In this document: positions 9,257-17,674 of the stretch, piece after piece
Position numbering within the stretch: the first letter of the stretch is position 1
How the letters are laid out: every line of letters starts with the position of its first letter
Assembly (NCBI RefSeq): GCF_004005495.1
Contig: NZ_RZYA01000015.1
Location: 164,568 to 228,567, forward strand
DNA: 64,000 bases
Reading direction: 5' to 3'
DNA from: Streptomyces antnestii
GTDB taxonomy: Bacteria > Actinomycetota > Actinomycetes > Streptomycetales > Streptomycetaceae
Notes under the pieces: generated by a model
What the model was told of the DNA's origin: nothing
Databases searched by the model: none
Seen by the model: only the letters and a program-made list of their open reading frames with translations
Translations under genes and position numbers: made by a program

Positions 9257-10024
9257 ATGACTGCCTACCTCGAAGTCGCCGAAGGCGTCGGCACGATCCG
9301 GCTCGACCGGCCGCCGATGAACGCGCTGGACATCGCCACGCAGGACCGCATCAAGGAGCTCGCCGAGGAGGCCTCGCGGCGCGACGACGTGCGCGCCGTC
9401 GTCGTCCGGGGCGGCGACAAGGCGTTCGCCGCCGGTGCGGACATCAAGGAGATGCAGGTCATGGACCACGCGGCCATGATCGTGCGGTCCCGCGCCCTGC
9501 AGGACTCCTTCACGGCCGTCGCGCGCATCCCCAAGCCGGTCGTCGCCGCGGTCACCGGCTACGCGCTCGGCGGCGGCTGTGAACTCGCCCTGTGCGCCGA
9601 CTTCCGGATCGCCGCGGACAACGCGAAGCTCGGCCAGCCGGAGATCCTGCTCGGCCTGATCCCGGGTGCGGGCGGCACCCAGCGCCTGGCGCGCCTCGTC
9701 GGCCCCTCCAAGGCGAAGGACCTCATCTTCACGGGCCGTCAGGTGAAGGCCGAAGAGGCCCTCGCCATCGGCCTGGTGGACCGTGTGGTGCCCGCCGCCG
9801 AGGTCTACGAGCAGGCGCACGCCTGGGCCGCGAAGCTGGCGCAGGGGCCGGCGCTCGCGCTGCGCGCCGCGAAGGAGTCCATCGACGTGGGCCTGGAGAC
9901 GGACATCGACACCGGTCTCGCCGTCGAGCGGAACTGGTTCGCGGGCCTGTTCGCCACCGAGGACCGCGAGCGCGGGATGCGGAGCTTCGTCGAGGAGGGC
10001 CCGGGCAAGGCGAAGTTCCTCTGA
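9257..10024 (+). CDS. Enoyl-CoA hydratase/isomerase family protein
   Basis: Crotonase-fold enzyme, 255 residues, expected to hydrate trans-2-enoyl-CoA in fatty acid beta-oxidation. Oxyanion-hole regions are present as KAFAAGADIKEM and YALGGGCELALCADF. The catalytic glutamate segments QPEILLGLIPGAGGTQRL match true enoyl-CoA hydratases rather than inactive relatives. ATG 9257 is chosen because the conserved fold starts there and a strong terminator lies just upstream. It stands alone, flanked by hairpins on both sides, so it is probably monocistronic. Confidence 0.95.
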   Translation: MTAYLEVAEGVGTIRLDRPPMNALDIATQDRIKELAEEASRRDDVRAVVVRGGDKAFAAGADIKEMQVMDHAAMIVRSRALQDSFTAVARIPKPVVAAVTGYALGGGCELALCADFRIAADNAKLGQPEILLGLIPGAGGTQRLARLVGPSKAKDLIFTGRQVKAEEALAIGLVDRVVPAAEVYEQAHAWAAKLAQGPALALRAAKESIDVGLETDIDTGLAVERNWFAGLFATEDRERGMRSFVEEGPGKAKFL

Positions 10025-10227
10025 CTCGCCCTAACTTCCCCTGATCCGCTTGCAGTTGACGGGCCGTCTCGCCCGTTGTCCCTCGTTGGGGCGGATTATC
10101 GCAGCCTTAAGAGAACCTTAAGCCCGTATGGCCCCTCGCGGCCCGTGATCCGCCCCGGCCGGGTCGTCCTCGCAGGTCAGATGGTGCGCGGTCGGGGACT
10201 ATCTGCCAACGGCATATGCCAATCCGT

Positions 10228-10254
10228 CCCCCCGGAATGGAAGCTTCCGGGGGG
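10228..10254 (+). terminator. Short G/C hairpin followed by CTTATT
   Basis: A perfect 10-bp inverted repeat (CCCCCCGGAA / TTCCGGGGGG) with a 7-base loop ends in CTTATT. It lies between the enoyl-CoA hydratase gene and the ATP-binding protein gene. The rest of 10025-10307 holds no recognisable gene; only a direct repeat of CCTTAAG near 10105-10122 stands out. Confidence 0.6.
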
Positions 10255-10307
10255 CTTATTCGGCGGGAACGGCCCCGCAACCCGCTCTGGGCAGCCATGA
10301 TGGGTGC

Positions 10308-10811
10308 ATGGCGGGGCTGGAGGGTATCGAACAGCCGCGGAGGCACGGGAGTGCGACCGCGGCGCGCTGGTCGCCTGCGGTCGAGGACGAACGGGCTCTG
10401 AAAGCGCTGGAGTTGTTCGGCAATCCGACCGAGGCGGAGGTGCCACTGCCGTCGCGGCCCGAGTCGGCGGCGACCGCGCGCAGGCTCGCCCAGGTGGTCG
10501 TGCTGCGGCACTGGGGGCTCTCGCCCAAGATGACCGAGGACGCCGTGCTGCTCGTCTCCGAGCTCGTCGGGAACGCGGTGCGGCACACGGGGGCCAGGGT
10601 CTTCGGGTTACGCATGGTGCGCAGGCGCGGCTGGATCAGGGTCGAGGTGCGGGACCCCTCGCGCGGCCTCCCCTGTCTGATGCCCGTCCACGAGCTCGAC
10701 GTCAGCGGGCGCGGTCTCTTCCTCGTCGACAAGCTGTCCGACCGCTGGGGCGTGGACCTGCTGCCGCGCGGCAAGACCACCTGGTTCGAGATGCGGGTCG
10801 CCGACCGCTGA
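10308..10811 (+). CDS. ATP-binding regulatory protein (HATPase_c, anti-sigma-factor-kinase-like)
   Basis: Small cytoplasmic protein of 167 residues with a single GHKL ATPase domain like RsbW/SpoIIAB. Streptomyces carry dozens of these; those studied act on anti-anti-sigma factors or unknown partners. The N box VSELVGNAVRHTGA is near residue 85 and the G box SGRGLFLVDKLSDRWG near 135. There is no histidine phosphoacceptor domain and no membrane segment. The partner cannot be inferred because the neighbours are not sigma-factor genes. Confidence 0.85.
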   Translation: MAGLEGIEQPRRHGSATAARWSPAVEDERALKALELFGNPTEAEVPLPSRPESAATARRLAQVVVLRHWGLSPKMTEDAVLLVSELVGNAVRHTGARVFGLRMVRRRGWIRVEVRDPSRGLPCLMPVHELDVSGRGLFLVDKLSDRWGVDLLPRGKTTWFEMRVADR

Positions 10812-10851
10812 GCCGAAGCCGCTCTGGCGGGGTGCGTGAAAAGCGGTACAC

Positions 10852-10893
10852 GAAAGCCCCCGTTCTCGCCGTTGTGGGGCGCCGCGGGGGCTT
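10852..10893 (+). terminator. Terminator-like hairpin after the ATP-binding protein gene
   Basis: AAGCCCCCG and CGGGGGCTT form a 9-bp stem around a G/C-rich loop, about 40 bases after the stop at 10811. The following stretch to 11125 (about 230 bases, visibly more A/T-rich around 11041-11100) shows no gene and probably carries the promoter of the NodB-like gene. Confidence 0.6.
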
Positions 10894-11125
10894 CCGTGGA
10901 GCGCCGCGGAAGGTGGGGGGTGTTATCCACGGCGACTGTTGACGACCGAGCCCGGGTCAATGGGGGTCGTGCAACCGACTATGGCAGACCGCCGCCCCCA
11001 AGGCCAAATGAATCGTCGGTGATGTGACCCACGGGCCTGCCAAATGAAGATTTATTACAGGCCCCGTCCAGTATTTGTTAAGACCCTCGGGTCGATAAGC
11101 CCCTTTCACGGCTTACCGCCCTTAA

Positions 11126-11911
11126 ATGGGGCGGGTGACCACGACCGATCGCCGCGGAGCCCTCCGCTTCGGCGCCGGACTCACCGCCGCCGCCCTGACC
11201 ACCGGCTGCTCCACCACCGCCCACGACCCGGTGGCCGCCGGGCACTCCGCGCGCCCGGCCGACCCCGCCCGCGCAGCACCCCCGGCCCCCGCGCCCCGCG
11301 CCTTCCCCGGCCTGCCCGCTCAGATCGCCCACGGCCCCCGCGACCGGCCCCGCGTCGCCCTCACCTTCCATGGACAGGGCGACCCGGCCATCGCGTACGC
11401 GGTGCTCAAGGAAGCCGAGAAGGCGCACGCCAAGGTGACCGTCCTCGCGGTCGGCACCTGGCTCGACGAGCACCCCGCCGTCGCCCGCCGCATCCTCGAC
11501 GGCGGCCACGACCTGGGCAACCACACCCTCCACCACCGCGACATCGACGCGATGTCCGAGGCCGAGGCGCACGCGGAGATCGCCGGCTGCGCCGACCGGC
11601 TGCACCGGCTCACCGGATCCATCGGCACCTGGTTCCGGCCCTCCCGCACCCCGCACGCGACCCCGCTCGTCGAGCGCGTGGCCCGCTCGGTCGGCTACCC
11701 GCACGTCCTCTCGTACGACGTCGACTCCCTCGACTTCACCTCGCCGGGCGCCGCCGCGGTGACCCGCAAGGTCACCTCGGAGATCCGTGACGGCTCGGTC
11801 GTGAGCCTGCACTTCGGTTACGCGGGCACGGTCGCCGCGCTCCCCGCCCTCCTGGAAGACCTCGACCGCCGCGGCCTGACCGCGGTGACCACCACGGAGC
11901 TGCTGACATGA
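11126..11911 (+). CDS. NodB-like polysaccharide deacetylase family lipoprotein with altered motif 1
   Basis: Exported CE4/NodB-fold protein, 261 residues. The N terminus DRRGALRFGAGLTAAALTTGC has a twin-arginine-like pair and ends in a lipobox, so it may be a Tat-exported lipoprotein. NodB motif 2 is intact (LGNHTLHH) and motifs 3-5 are recognisable (WFRPSRTPH, DVDSLDF, SLHFGY). Motif 1, normally TFDDG with the catalytic base and a metal ligand, reads TFHGQGD, so the first Asp is missing. Activity as a classical deacetylase is therefore uncertain. ATG 11126 is used; GTG 11135 is equally possible. It overlaps the next gene by 4 bases (ATGA), so the two act together. Confidence 0.85.
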   Translation: MGRVTTTDRRGALRFGAGLTAAALTTGCSTTAHDPVAAGHSARPADPARAAPPAPAPRAFPGLPAQIAHGPRDRPRVALTFHGQGDPAIAYAVLKEAEKAHAKVTVLAVGTWLDEHPAVARRILDGGHDLGNHTLHHRDIDAMSEAEAHAEIAGCADRLHRLTGSIGTWFRPSRTPHATPLVERVARSVGYPHVLSYDVDSLDFTSPGAAAVTRKVTSEIRDGSVVSLHFGYAGTVAALPALLEDLDRRGLTAVTTTELLT

Positions 11912-13095
11912 CACCGCGCCGCACCCGCATCACCGCAAGCCTGATCGCCGCCGCCACCGCCCTCGCCGCTCTCGCGGGCTGCAGCAGCGACTCCAAGGAC
12001 CGGGCCACCGAGGCGCTCGGCACGCACGGGGCCGCGAAGCCGGCCAAGCCGAAGCCGGCCGTGCAGGGCCTGCCCGGCATGCCGCCGGTCCTCGACCCGA
12101 AGGACGTCTACGCGGCCGACCGGCCGAACCAACTGTCCCCGGTCGTCAAGGACTTCCCGTCCCGCGTCTACGTCCCCAACACCGAGTCCGACACCGTCTC
12201 CGTCATCGACCCCAAGACCTTCAAGGTCATCGACACGATCCCGGTCGGCCGCCAGCCGCAGCACGTCGTGCCGTCCTGGGACATGAAGACGCTGTGGGTC
12301 AACGACGACAAGGGCAACACGCTCACCCCGATCGACCCGAAGACCGGCAAGGCCGGCAAGCGGGTGGACGTCCACGACCCGTACAACCTCTACTTCACGC
12401 CCGACGGCAAGTACGCGATCGTGATGGCCTCGCTCGACCGTGAGCTGGTGTTCCGGGACGCGCACACCATGAAGCGGGTCAAGACCGAGCCCGTCAGCTG
12501 CTACGGCGTCAACCACGCCGACTTCTCCGCCGACGGACGGTACTTCATCGTCTCCTGCGAGTTCAGCGGCGAACTCCTCAAGGTCGACACGGCGAAGATG
12601 AAGGTCGTCGACCAGCAGAAACTGCCGTTCAAGGGCGCCATGCCGCAGGACGTCAAGATCTCCCCGGACGGCAAGACCTTCTACATCGCCGACATGGTGG
12701 CCGACGGCATGTGGGTCCTGAACGGCGACAAGTTCACCACCCCCACCCTCCTGCCCACCGGCAAGGGCGCCCACGGCCTCTATGTCAGCCGCGACTCCCG
12801 CGAGATGTACATCTCCAACCGCGGCGAAGGCACCATCTCCATCTTCGACTTCACCCGGAACCGGCTCACCAAGAAGTGGAGGCTGCCCCACGGCGGCAGC
12901 CCCGACATGGGCGGCGTCTCCGCCGACGGCAAGACCCTGTGGCTGTCCGGCCGCTACAACGCCGAGGTGTACGCCATCGACACCCGCACCGGCGAGCAGA
13001 TCGCCCGCATCCCCGTCGGCAACGGCCCGCACGGCCTCGCCGTGTACCCGCAGCCCGGCCGCTACTCCCTCGGCCACACCGGCATCTTCCGCTAG
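11908..13095 (+). CDS. YVTN/YncE-type beta-propeller lipoprotein
   Basis: Exported lipoprotein of 395 residues. The signal peptide ends in LAGCSSDS. The mature part is built of about seven repeats of the 40-residue YVTN type (VYVPNTESDTVSVIDPKTFKV, MYISNRGEGTISIFD, GRYNAEVYAIDTRTGEQI and so on), which form a seven-bladed propeller. Such proteins are extracellular scaffolds or binding proteins; no catalytic residues can be assigned. It is translationally coupled (ATGA) to the NodB-like gene, a pairing seen in other Streptomyces, and the two may act on or bind the same wall or matrix polysaccharide. Confidence 0.9.
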   Translation: MTPRRTRITASLIAAATALAALAGCSSDSKDRATEALGTHGAAKPAKPKPAVQGLPGMPPVLDPKDVYAADRPNQLSPVVKDFPSRVYVPNTESDTVSVIDPKTFKVIDTIPVGRQPQHVVPSWDMKTLWVNDDKGNTLTPIDPKTGKAGKRVDVHDPYNLYFTPDGKYAIVMASLDRELVFRDAHTMKRVKTEPVSCYGVNHADFSADGRYFIVSCEFSGELLKVDTAKMKVVDQQKLPFKGAMPQDVKISPDGKTFYIADMVADGMWVLNGDKFTTPTLLPTGKGAHGLYVSRDSREMYISNRGEGTISIFDFTRNRLTKKWRLPHGGSPDMGGVSADGKTLWLSGRYNAEVYAIDTRTGEQIARIPVGNGPHGLAVYPQPGRYSLGHTGIFR

Positions 13096-13111
13096 CCGCT
13101 CACGCGGGCGC

Positions 13112-13756
13112 TCACTCGGGCGCGACGAACAGGGCCTCCGCGCCCACGGGACGGTAACCCGCCGCCTGGAACGCCCGCACACTGCGGGCGTTCCCCGGCG
13201 ACTGCTGTGCCCACACCGGCTCGCCGCCCGGCACCAGATGCCGGGCCGCCACCGCGAGCAGCCGGCCGAGGCCCCGGTGGCGCGCCTCCTCGTCCACCTC
13301 GACCGCCGTCTCCCAGCGGCCCGCGACCCCGCGCCCCAGGACGACCACGCCGCCGTCCGCCGCCCACACCCGCACGTCGTCGCGGCGCCCCCGCGCCCGC
13401 GTCACCCGCGGATGGTCCGGGTCCGTGAGCTCCTTCAGCGCCACCGGCGGCTCGCCCGCCAGCGCCGGAGCCACCGTCAGCAGGTCCGTCGTGTCGTGCC
13501 GGCGCCCCGTCCGGTCCATGAGTGCGGCCAGGAACCGCGGATTCATCGTCGCCGCCAGCGGATCGCAGTCCAGGGCGCCAAGGGTCTCGTACACCCACCG
13601 CGGGTCCTCGTCCGTGAACACCACCGAGTGTGCGGTGAGGGCAAGCACGCCCGCGTCCCGCCGATCCGCCTGCGGCACCACCGTCGTGCCCCCGTCCGGC
13701 GGCGGGAAGACCCCGCGCGCGGCCCCGTCCAGAATGTCCCGCAGAGTGCCCGGCAT
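13112..13756 (-). CDS. GNAT family N-acetyltransferase
   Basis: Acetyl-CoA dependent acyltransferase, 214 residues. The GNAT domain is in the C-terminal half: the beta4 region WETAVEVDEEARHRGLGRLLAVAARHL holds a slightly altered acetyl-CoA loop (R-H-R-G-L-G-R), and NARSVRAFQAAGYRPVG is the usual alpha4/beta7 end. The N-terminal half is poorly conserved. ATG 13756 is chosen because GAGGGGGAA lies just upstream; an upstream ATG would add an unlikely tail. It is divergent from the MerR regulator gene, 58 bases away, which may therefore control it. The substrate is unknown. Confidence 0.88.
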   Translation of the reverse strand: MPGTLRDILDGAARGVFPPPDGGTTVVPQADRRDAGVLALTAHSVVFTDEDPRWVYETLGALDCDPLAATMNPRFLAALMDRTGRRHDTTDLLTVAPALAGEPPVALKELTDPDHPRVTRARGRRDDVRVWAADGGVVVLGRGVAGRWETAVEVDEEARHRGLGRLLAVAARHLVPGGEPVWAQQSPGNARSVRAFQAAGYRPVGAEALFVAPE

Positions 13757-13814
13757 GACGTTCCCCCTCGGCTCGCTTGAGTCTCCACCCACTGGAAGGC
13801 CCAGACTCCCTCAC

Positions 13815-14732
13815 ATGATCGATGACGGCCCGCGGCTGCTCACCATCGGGCAGCTGTCCCGACGCACCGGCCTGTCGGTGCGCACCATCCGCTACTGGTC
13901 CGACATGGGCGCCCTGCCACCCGTGGGACGCAGCTCGGGCGGCTACCGACTGTACGACGCACAGTCCCTCGCCCGGCTCGAACTCATCCGCACCCTGCGG
14001 GAGTTGGGCCTGGGCCTGGACGACGTACGCCGTGTGGTGGACGGGGAGTCGGACATCGCGTCGGTGGCCGCCGCGCACGTGTCGGCCCTCGACGCGCAGA
14101 TCCGGGCGCTGCGGCTGAACCGGGCCGTCCTGTCGACCGTCGCGAAGAGGAAATCGAGCGCAGAGGAGATGGGCCTGATGAACAAGCTGGCACGGCTGAG
14201 CGCGGCCGAGCGCAAGCACATCATCGACGACTTCATGGAGGAGACCTTCGGCGGCCTGGACGCCGCCGACCCCGACATCCGCAACCGCATCCGGGTCATG
14301 GTCCCCGACCTGCCGGACGACCCGACGGCCGGACAGGTCGACGCCTGGGTCGAGCTCGCCGAACTGATGCAGAACCCGGAGTTCCGGGCACACATGCGCA
14401 GCATGATCGAGTTCAACGTCGCCGACCGCGGCCCCGGTGTGCCGGCCGGCAGCTCCCTGTGGTTCATGAGCCGCCTGGTGCAGCTCGCCGGCGAGGCCCT
14501 GCAGGGCGGCGTCGCCCCCGAGTCGCCCGAGGCGGAGGAGGTGCTGCGCGGCCTGCTCGGCGGCGACGCGGACCTGGCTGCCGTACTGCAGCGCATGGAG
14601 GCCGCGGCCAATGAGGACGTGGCCCGGTTCCGCGACCTGGTGTCCCTGGTGCGGGGCCTGGAGACGCTGCCCCGGCACGAGGAGGAGTTCGCGTGGGTGG
14701 TCGCCGCACTGCGCGCCCGGACCGGCGGATAA
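13815..14732 (+). CDS. MerR family transcriptional regulator
   Basis: DNA-binding regulator of 305 residues. The N-terminal winged helix-turn-helix (LLTIGQLSRRTGLSVRTIRYWSD, then GYRLYDAQSLARLELIRTLRELG) is a standard MerR head. A dimerisation helix follows and the remaining ~190 residues form an all-helical C-terminal domain of the kind seen in larger, drug-binding-type actinobacterial MerR proteins, with no obvious metal-binding cysteines. It is divergent from the GNAT gene and lies just before the EF-hand gene. Ligand unknown. Confidence 0.92.
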   Translation: MIDDGPRLLTIGQLSRRTGLSVRTIRYWSDMGALPPVGRSSGGYRLYDAQSLARLELIRTLRELGLGLDDVRRVVDGESDIASVAAAHVSALDAQIRALRLNRAVLSTVAKRKSSAEEMGLMNKLARLSAAERKHIIDDFMEETFGGLDAADPDIRNRIRVMVPDLPDDPTAGQVDAWVELAELMQNPEFRAHMRSMIEFNVADRGPGVPAGSSLWFMSRLVQLAGEALQGGVAPESPEAEEVLRGLLGGDADLAAVLQRMEAAANEDVARFRDLVSLVRGLETLPRHEEEFAWVVAALRARTGG

Positions 14733-14773
14733 CCTGACCCCCGTCAGTGTTACAGCAAGAAGGGGTGGACCCG

Positions 14774-14989
14774 GTGGCGGACATCGAGGAAGCACGCAAG
14801 GCGTTCCAGCGGTTCGACGCGGACGGCGACGGCTTCATCACGGCGGCCGAGTACAAGAGCGCGATGGCGCAGATGGGCGACTTCAACGTCACCGAGTCGG
14901 TGGCCGAGGCCCTCATCGCCCGGCAGGACGCCAACGGCGACAAGGTCCTCTCGTTCGACGAGTTCTGGGCGAACCTGAACAAGGCCTGA
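14774..14989 (+). CDS. Small EF-hand calcium-binding protein
   Basis: Cytoplasmic protein of 71 residues with two EF-hand loops, DADGDGFITAAE and DANGDKVLSFDE, both with acidic residues at the calcium-coordinating positions. GTG 14774 is chosen with AAGGGG about 9 bases upstream, which gives the VADIEEARKAFQRFD start seen in homologues. Small Streptomyces EF-hand proteins of this size (Cab family) have been proposed as calcium buffers affecting development. It lies 41 bases after the MerR gene and ends with a strong terminator. Confidence 0.93.
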   Translation: MADIEEARKAFQRFDADGDGFITAAEYKSAMAQMGDFNVTESVAEALIARQDANGDKVLSFDEFWANLNKA

Positions 14990-15008
14990 GCGCTGAGACC
15001 CCGGCTGC

Positions 15009-15050
15009 TCGAGGGGGCGCCCACCGGAATCCCGGCGGGCGCCCCCTCGA
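15009..15050 (+). terminator. Strong terminator-like hairpin after the EF-hand gene
   Basis: A 19-bp inverted repeat (TCGAGGGGGCGCCC...) with one mismatch and a 4-base loop starts 20 bases after the EF-hand stop. Confidence 0.85.
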
Positions 15051-15158
15051 CGTCGTGCCCGCCCCTGACGACCCGAATGGCCGGTGGGCCGGAATAGGGT
15101 CACCGGAGTGCCGGTTGAGCGCCGTGTCACCCCGCACGCACCTCCGGAAGGGCACGAC

Positions 15159-15818
15159 ATGAAGATCGGCATCATCGGCGCCGGCAACATCGGCGGCAAT
15201 CTCACCCGGCGTTTCACCGCGGCCGGCCACGACGTGTCGGTGGCCAACTCGCGCGGCCCCGAGACCCTGCGCGCCCTCGCCGAGGAGACGGGCGCCACGC
15301 CGGTGACCGTCGCCGAGGCCGCCCGCGGCGCCGACGTCGTCGTGATCACCATCCCCATGAAGGCCGTCCCCGGCCTCCCGGACGGACTCCTCGACGACGC
15401 GCCCGAGGGCGTCACCGTCATCGACACCGGCAACTACTACCCGCAGCAGCGCGACGGCCGCATCGCCGCCATCGAGGAGGGCCTGCCCGAGAGCCGCTGG
15501 ACCGAGCTCCAGATCGGCCACCCCGTCGTCAAGGTCTTCAACGGCACCTACGCCCACGACCTCCTCGACAGGCCGCGCCCGCAGGGCGACCCCGAGCGCA
15601 TCGCCCTGCCCGTCGCGGGCGACGACGAGACGGCCAAGGCCGTCGTACGCGGCCTGCTCGACGAGATCGGCTTCGACTCCGTGGACACGGGCGGCCTCGA
15701 CGAGTCCTGGCGCCAGCAGCCCGGCACCCCCGTCTACGGCCTCGCGGCGAACGCGGACACCGTCCGCAAGGCCCTCTCCGAGGCGTCCCCGACGCGCACG
15801 GCGGAGTGGCGCGCCTGA
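15159..15818 (+). CDS. NADP-binding oxidoreductase, F420-dependent NADP reductase-like
   Basis: Cytoplasmic dehydrogenase-fold protein of 219 residues. It opens with the dinucleotide-binding motif MKIGIIGAGNIGGNL and has the NADP-preferring segment VANSRGPETL (Ser-Arg after beta2). The fold is that of the F420_oxidored / NADPH:F420 reductase family. It starts at ATG 15159 with GGAAGGG upstream. Family members may use NADP and F420 or be plain NADP-dependent reductases; the substrate here is unknown. It is monocistronic and convergent with the GH25 gene. Confidence 0.88.
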   Translation: MKIGIIGAGNIGGNLTRRFTAAGHDVSVANSRGPETLRALAEETGATPVTVAEAARGADVVVITIPMKAVPGLPDGLLDDAPEGVTVIDTGNYYPQQRDGRIAAIEEGLPESRWTELQIGHPVVKVFNGTYAHDLLDRPRPQGDPERIALPVAGDDETAKAVVRGLLDEIGFDSVDTGGLDESWRQQPGTPVYGLAANADTVRKALSEASPTRTAEWRA

Positions 15819-15840
15819 ACCACCCTGCCGCGAGAGCGCG

Positions 15841-16392
15841 TTACGGGGTGGCCCAGTCCCGCAGCGCGCTCTCGCTCGTGAACGCGGCGACGTCCTTGTC
15901 GAGCGGGCTGTCCGTGTACTGGTGGAAACGCCACTTCGCCTGGATACGCGGATGGCCCGCCGTCACGTAGTCGGCGATCCAGAGCCCGTCGCCCGCGTAC
16001 GACGTCGTGTCCACGTTCAGCCAGAAATTCCTGTTCGTGTAGAGCAGGACCCGGTGGTGCGGGCGCAGGCGCTTCACCTCCTGGATGAAGTGGTCCTTGT
16101 CCGCATTGCTCGCGTGCGTCCCGTCCCCGGTCGTCTCCCAGTCCACGGCCAGCAAGTCCCCTGCTTTCTCAGGGGCCTTGCTCACGAAGTACTCGGCCTG
16201 CGCCGTGATGTTCCCCGGCCACAGGAAGTGGTAGAAACCGACGACGCAGCCGCCGTTCCGTGCCAGTTTCGTCTGGCTCGCGAGATGGGGATTGACGTAA
16301 CTGCGGCCCTCCGTCGCCTTGATGAAGACGAACGACAGACCGTCCGTGTGGAACGTGGACTGGTACGAGCTGACATCGATGCCGCGCAGCAT
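15841..16392 (-). CDS. Glycoside hydrolase family 25 (lysozyme-like) protein
   Basis: GH25 barrel protein of 183 residues, expected to cleave the beta-1,4 bond of muramic acid in peptidoglycan. It starts MLRGIDVSSYQ, with the conserved Asp of the first strand, and has FVFIKATEG, GFYHFLWPG and the catalytic DWET. The ending LWIADYVTAGHP...WRFHQYTDS is the usual GH25 close. No signal peptide is visible, so export would need another route. ATG 16392 has AGGAGG 6 bases upstream. It is divergent from the third L,D-transpeptidase gene, another peptidoglycan enzyme. Confidence 0.9.
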   Translation of the reverse strand: MLRGIDVSSYQSTFHTDGLSFVFIKATEGRSYVNPHLASQTKLARNGGCVVGFYHFLWPGNITAQAEYFVSKAPEKAGDLLAVDWETTGDGTHASNADKDHFIQEVKRLRPHHRVLLYTNRNFWLNVDTTSYAGDGLWIADYVTAGHPRIQAKWRFHQYTDSPLDKDVAAFTSESALRDWATP

Positions 16393-16594
16393 GACTGGCC
16401 TCCTGGTCGGTGGGGCGACGGGACCGGATCTCCATCGTCCCTGATCCGCGCTCGTTCCGGGTGCGCCTTGGCGAAGGTCGCAATCTTGGGACACGTTTTA
16501 CGCGACCGTGTGCAACTACGTCTGCCGGTGCCGGGGTCTGACACTGAGCCGGGCCCCGACCAGGGGTGCCAGCGACGGAGAGTGGGGGAAAGCC

Positions 16595-17587
16595 GTGGGA
16601 CGGCGCAAGGTTGGCGGTATAGGGATCGCGCTCGTGACGGTCGCGGTGCTCGTGGGGACGAGCGCCTGCGGCAGCGGCAGTGGCAGCGACAAGGCGGGCG
16701 CGGACGACGGGAAAGGGGCGGGGAAGGCGACCGCGAGCGCCTCGCCCTCGCCCACGAAGCCCAAGGGCCCGCCGATGCTGCTCGAGACGATCACACCGCT
16801 GAGCGGGGCCACGGTCGGCGTCGCGATGCCGGTCTCGGTGGTCTTCACCGACCCGGTCGCCGAGAAGGCACGGGCCTCGGTCGAGAAGCACATGAAGGTG
16901 AGCGCCTCGCAGCCGGTGGCCGGCGCCTGGCACTGGTTCGGCGACAAGCGCGCCGACTGGCGGCCCAAGAAGTACTGGCCCTCCGGTACGAAGGTGAAGG
17001 TCGTCGCCGACATGGAGGGCGTCAGCAACGGCAACGGCCGCTACGGCACGCACAGTTACACCCACACCTTCAAGGTCGGTGACGACGTGCGCGCGGACGT
17101 CTCCGTCTCCGGCCACACCATGAAGGTCACGAAGAACGGCGCGGCCGTGCGCACCCTGTCCATCAACGCGGGCAGCGCCGAGTACCCCACGTGGAACGGC
17201 ACGATGGCGGTGATCGACAAGCAGGAGAAGGTCCACATGACGTCCTGCAGCGTCGGCATCAGCTGCAACAAGGGCAGCGCCAACTACTACGACCTGACGC
17301 TGCCCTGGGACGTCCACCTCACCCAGTCCGGCACGTACGTCCACTACTCGACCGGTGACCCGAACCCGGGCAGCGGAAGCGCCCGTGGCTCCCACGGCTG
17401 CGTCCACCTGTCGCTGTCCGACGCCAAGTGGTTCTACGGCCAGGTCAAGCAGGGCGACCCGGTGACCATCACCGGCTCACCGCGCGCCAAGGCCCCGGCC
17501 GACAACGGCTACGCGGCCTTCAATCTGAGCTGGGACCAGTGGCTCGCGGGCAGCGGGTCGGGGGAGGGGACCACGGCGACGCTGTGA
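16595..17587 (+). CDS. Lipoprotein L,D-transpeptidase (third copy)
   Basis: Cell-wall cross-linking enzyme of about 330 residues, shorter than the two tandem copies because it has one Ig-like domain instead of two. The signal peptide ends in TSACGSGSGS. The Ig-like domain has HWFGDKRADWRPKKYWPSGT and the YkuD domain ends with ARGSHGCVHLSLSDAKWFY, where the catalytic Cys and His are intact. GTG 16595 has GGGGGAA just upstream. It lies immediately left of the element, separated from the integrase stop by only 15 bases. In an element-free chromosome its convergent neighbour would be sdaA. Confidence 0.92.
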   Translation: MGRRKVGGIGIALVTVAVLVGTSACGSGSGSDKAGADDGKGAGKATASASPSPTKPKGPPMLLETITPLSGATVGVAMPVSVVFTDPVAEKARASVEKHMKVSASQPVAGAWHWFGDKRADWRPKKYWPSGTKVKVVADMEGVSNGNGRYGTHSYTHTFKVGDDVRADVSVSGHTMKVTKNGAAVRTLSINAGSAEYPTWNGTMAVIDKQEKVHMTSCSVGISCNKGSANYYDLTLPWDVHLTQSGTYVHYSTGDPNPGSGSARGSHGCVHLSLSDAKWFYGQVKQGDPVTITGSPRAKAPADNGYAAFNLSWDQWLAGSGSGEGTTATL

Positions 17588-17602
17588 GGGGAGCGCGGCG
17601 GC

Positions 17603-17674
17603 TCAGCACTCGATGATGTTCACCGCGAGGCCGCCGCGGGCCGTCTCCTTGTACTTCACGGACATGTCGGCGCC
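17603..17674 (-). repeat. Left attachment site: duplicated sdaA 3' end (attL)
   Basis: This encodes the same 23 residues (GADMSVKYKETARGG...NIIEC) and stop as the end of sdaA. It matches 62396-62467 except for the stop codon (TGA here, TAG there) and five bases in four codons, all synonymous. The unbroken 24-bp identity at 17606-17629 is the most likely strand-exchange region. In this copy the sequence left of the crossover is chromosomal and the sequence right of it came with the element. Confidence 0.9.

Noticed and set aside
17603..17674. A tRNA gene as the integration target
   Set aside because: No cloverleaf is present at either end; the repeat is the protein-coding 3' end of sdaA.
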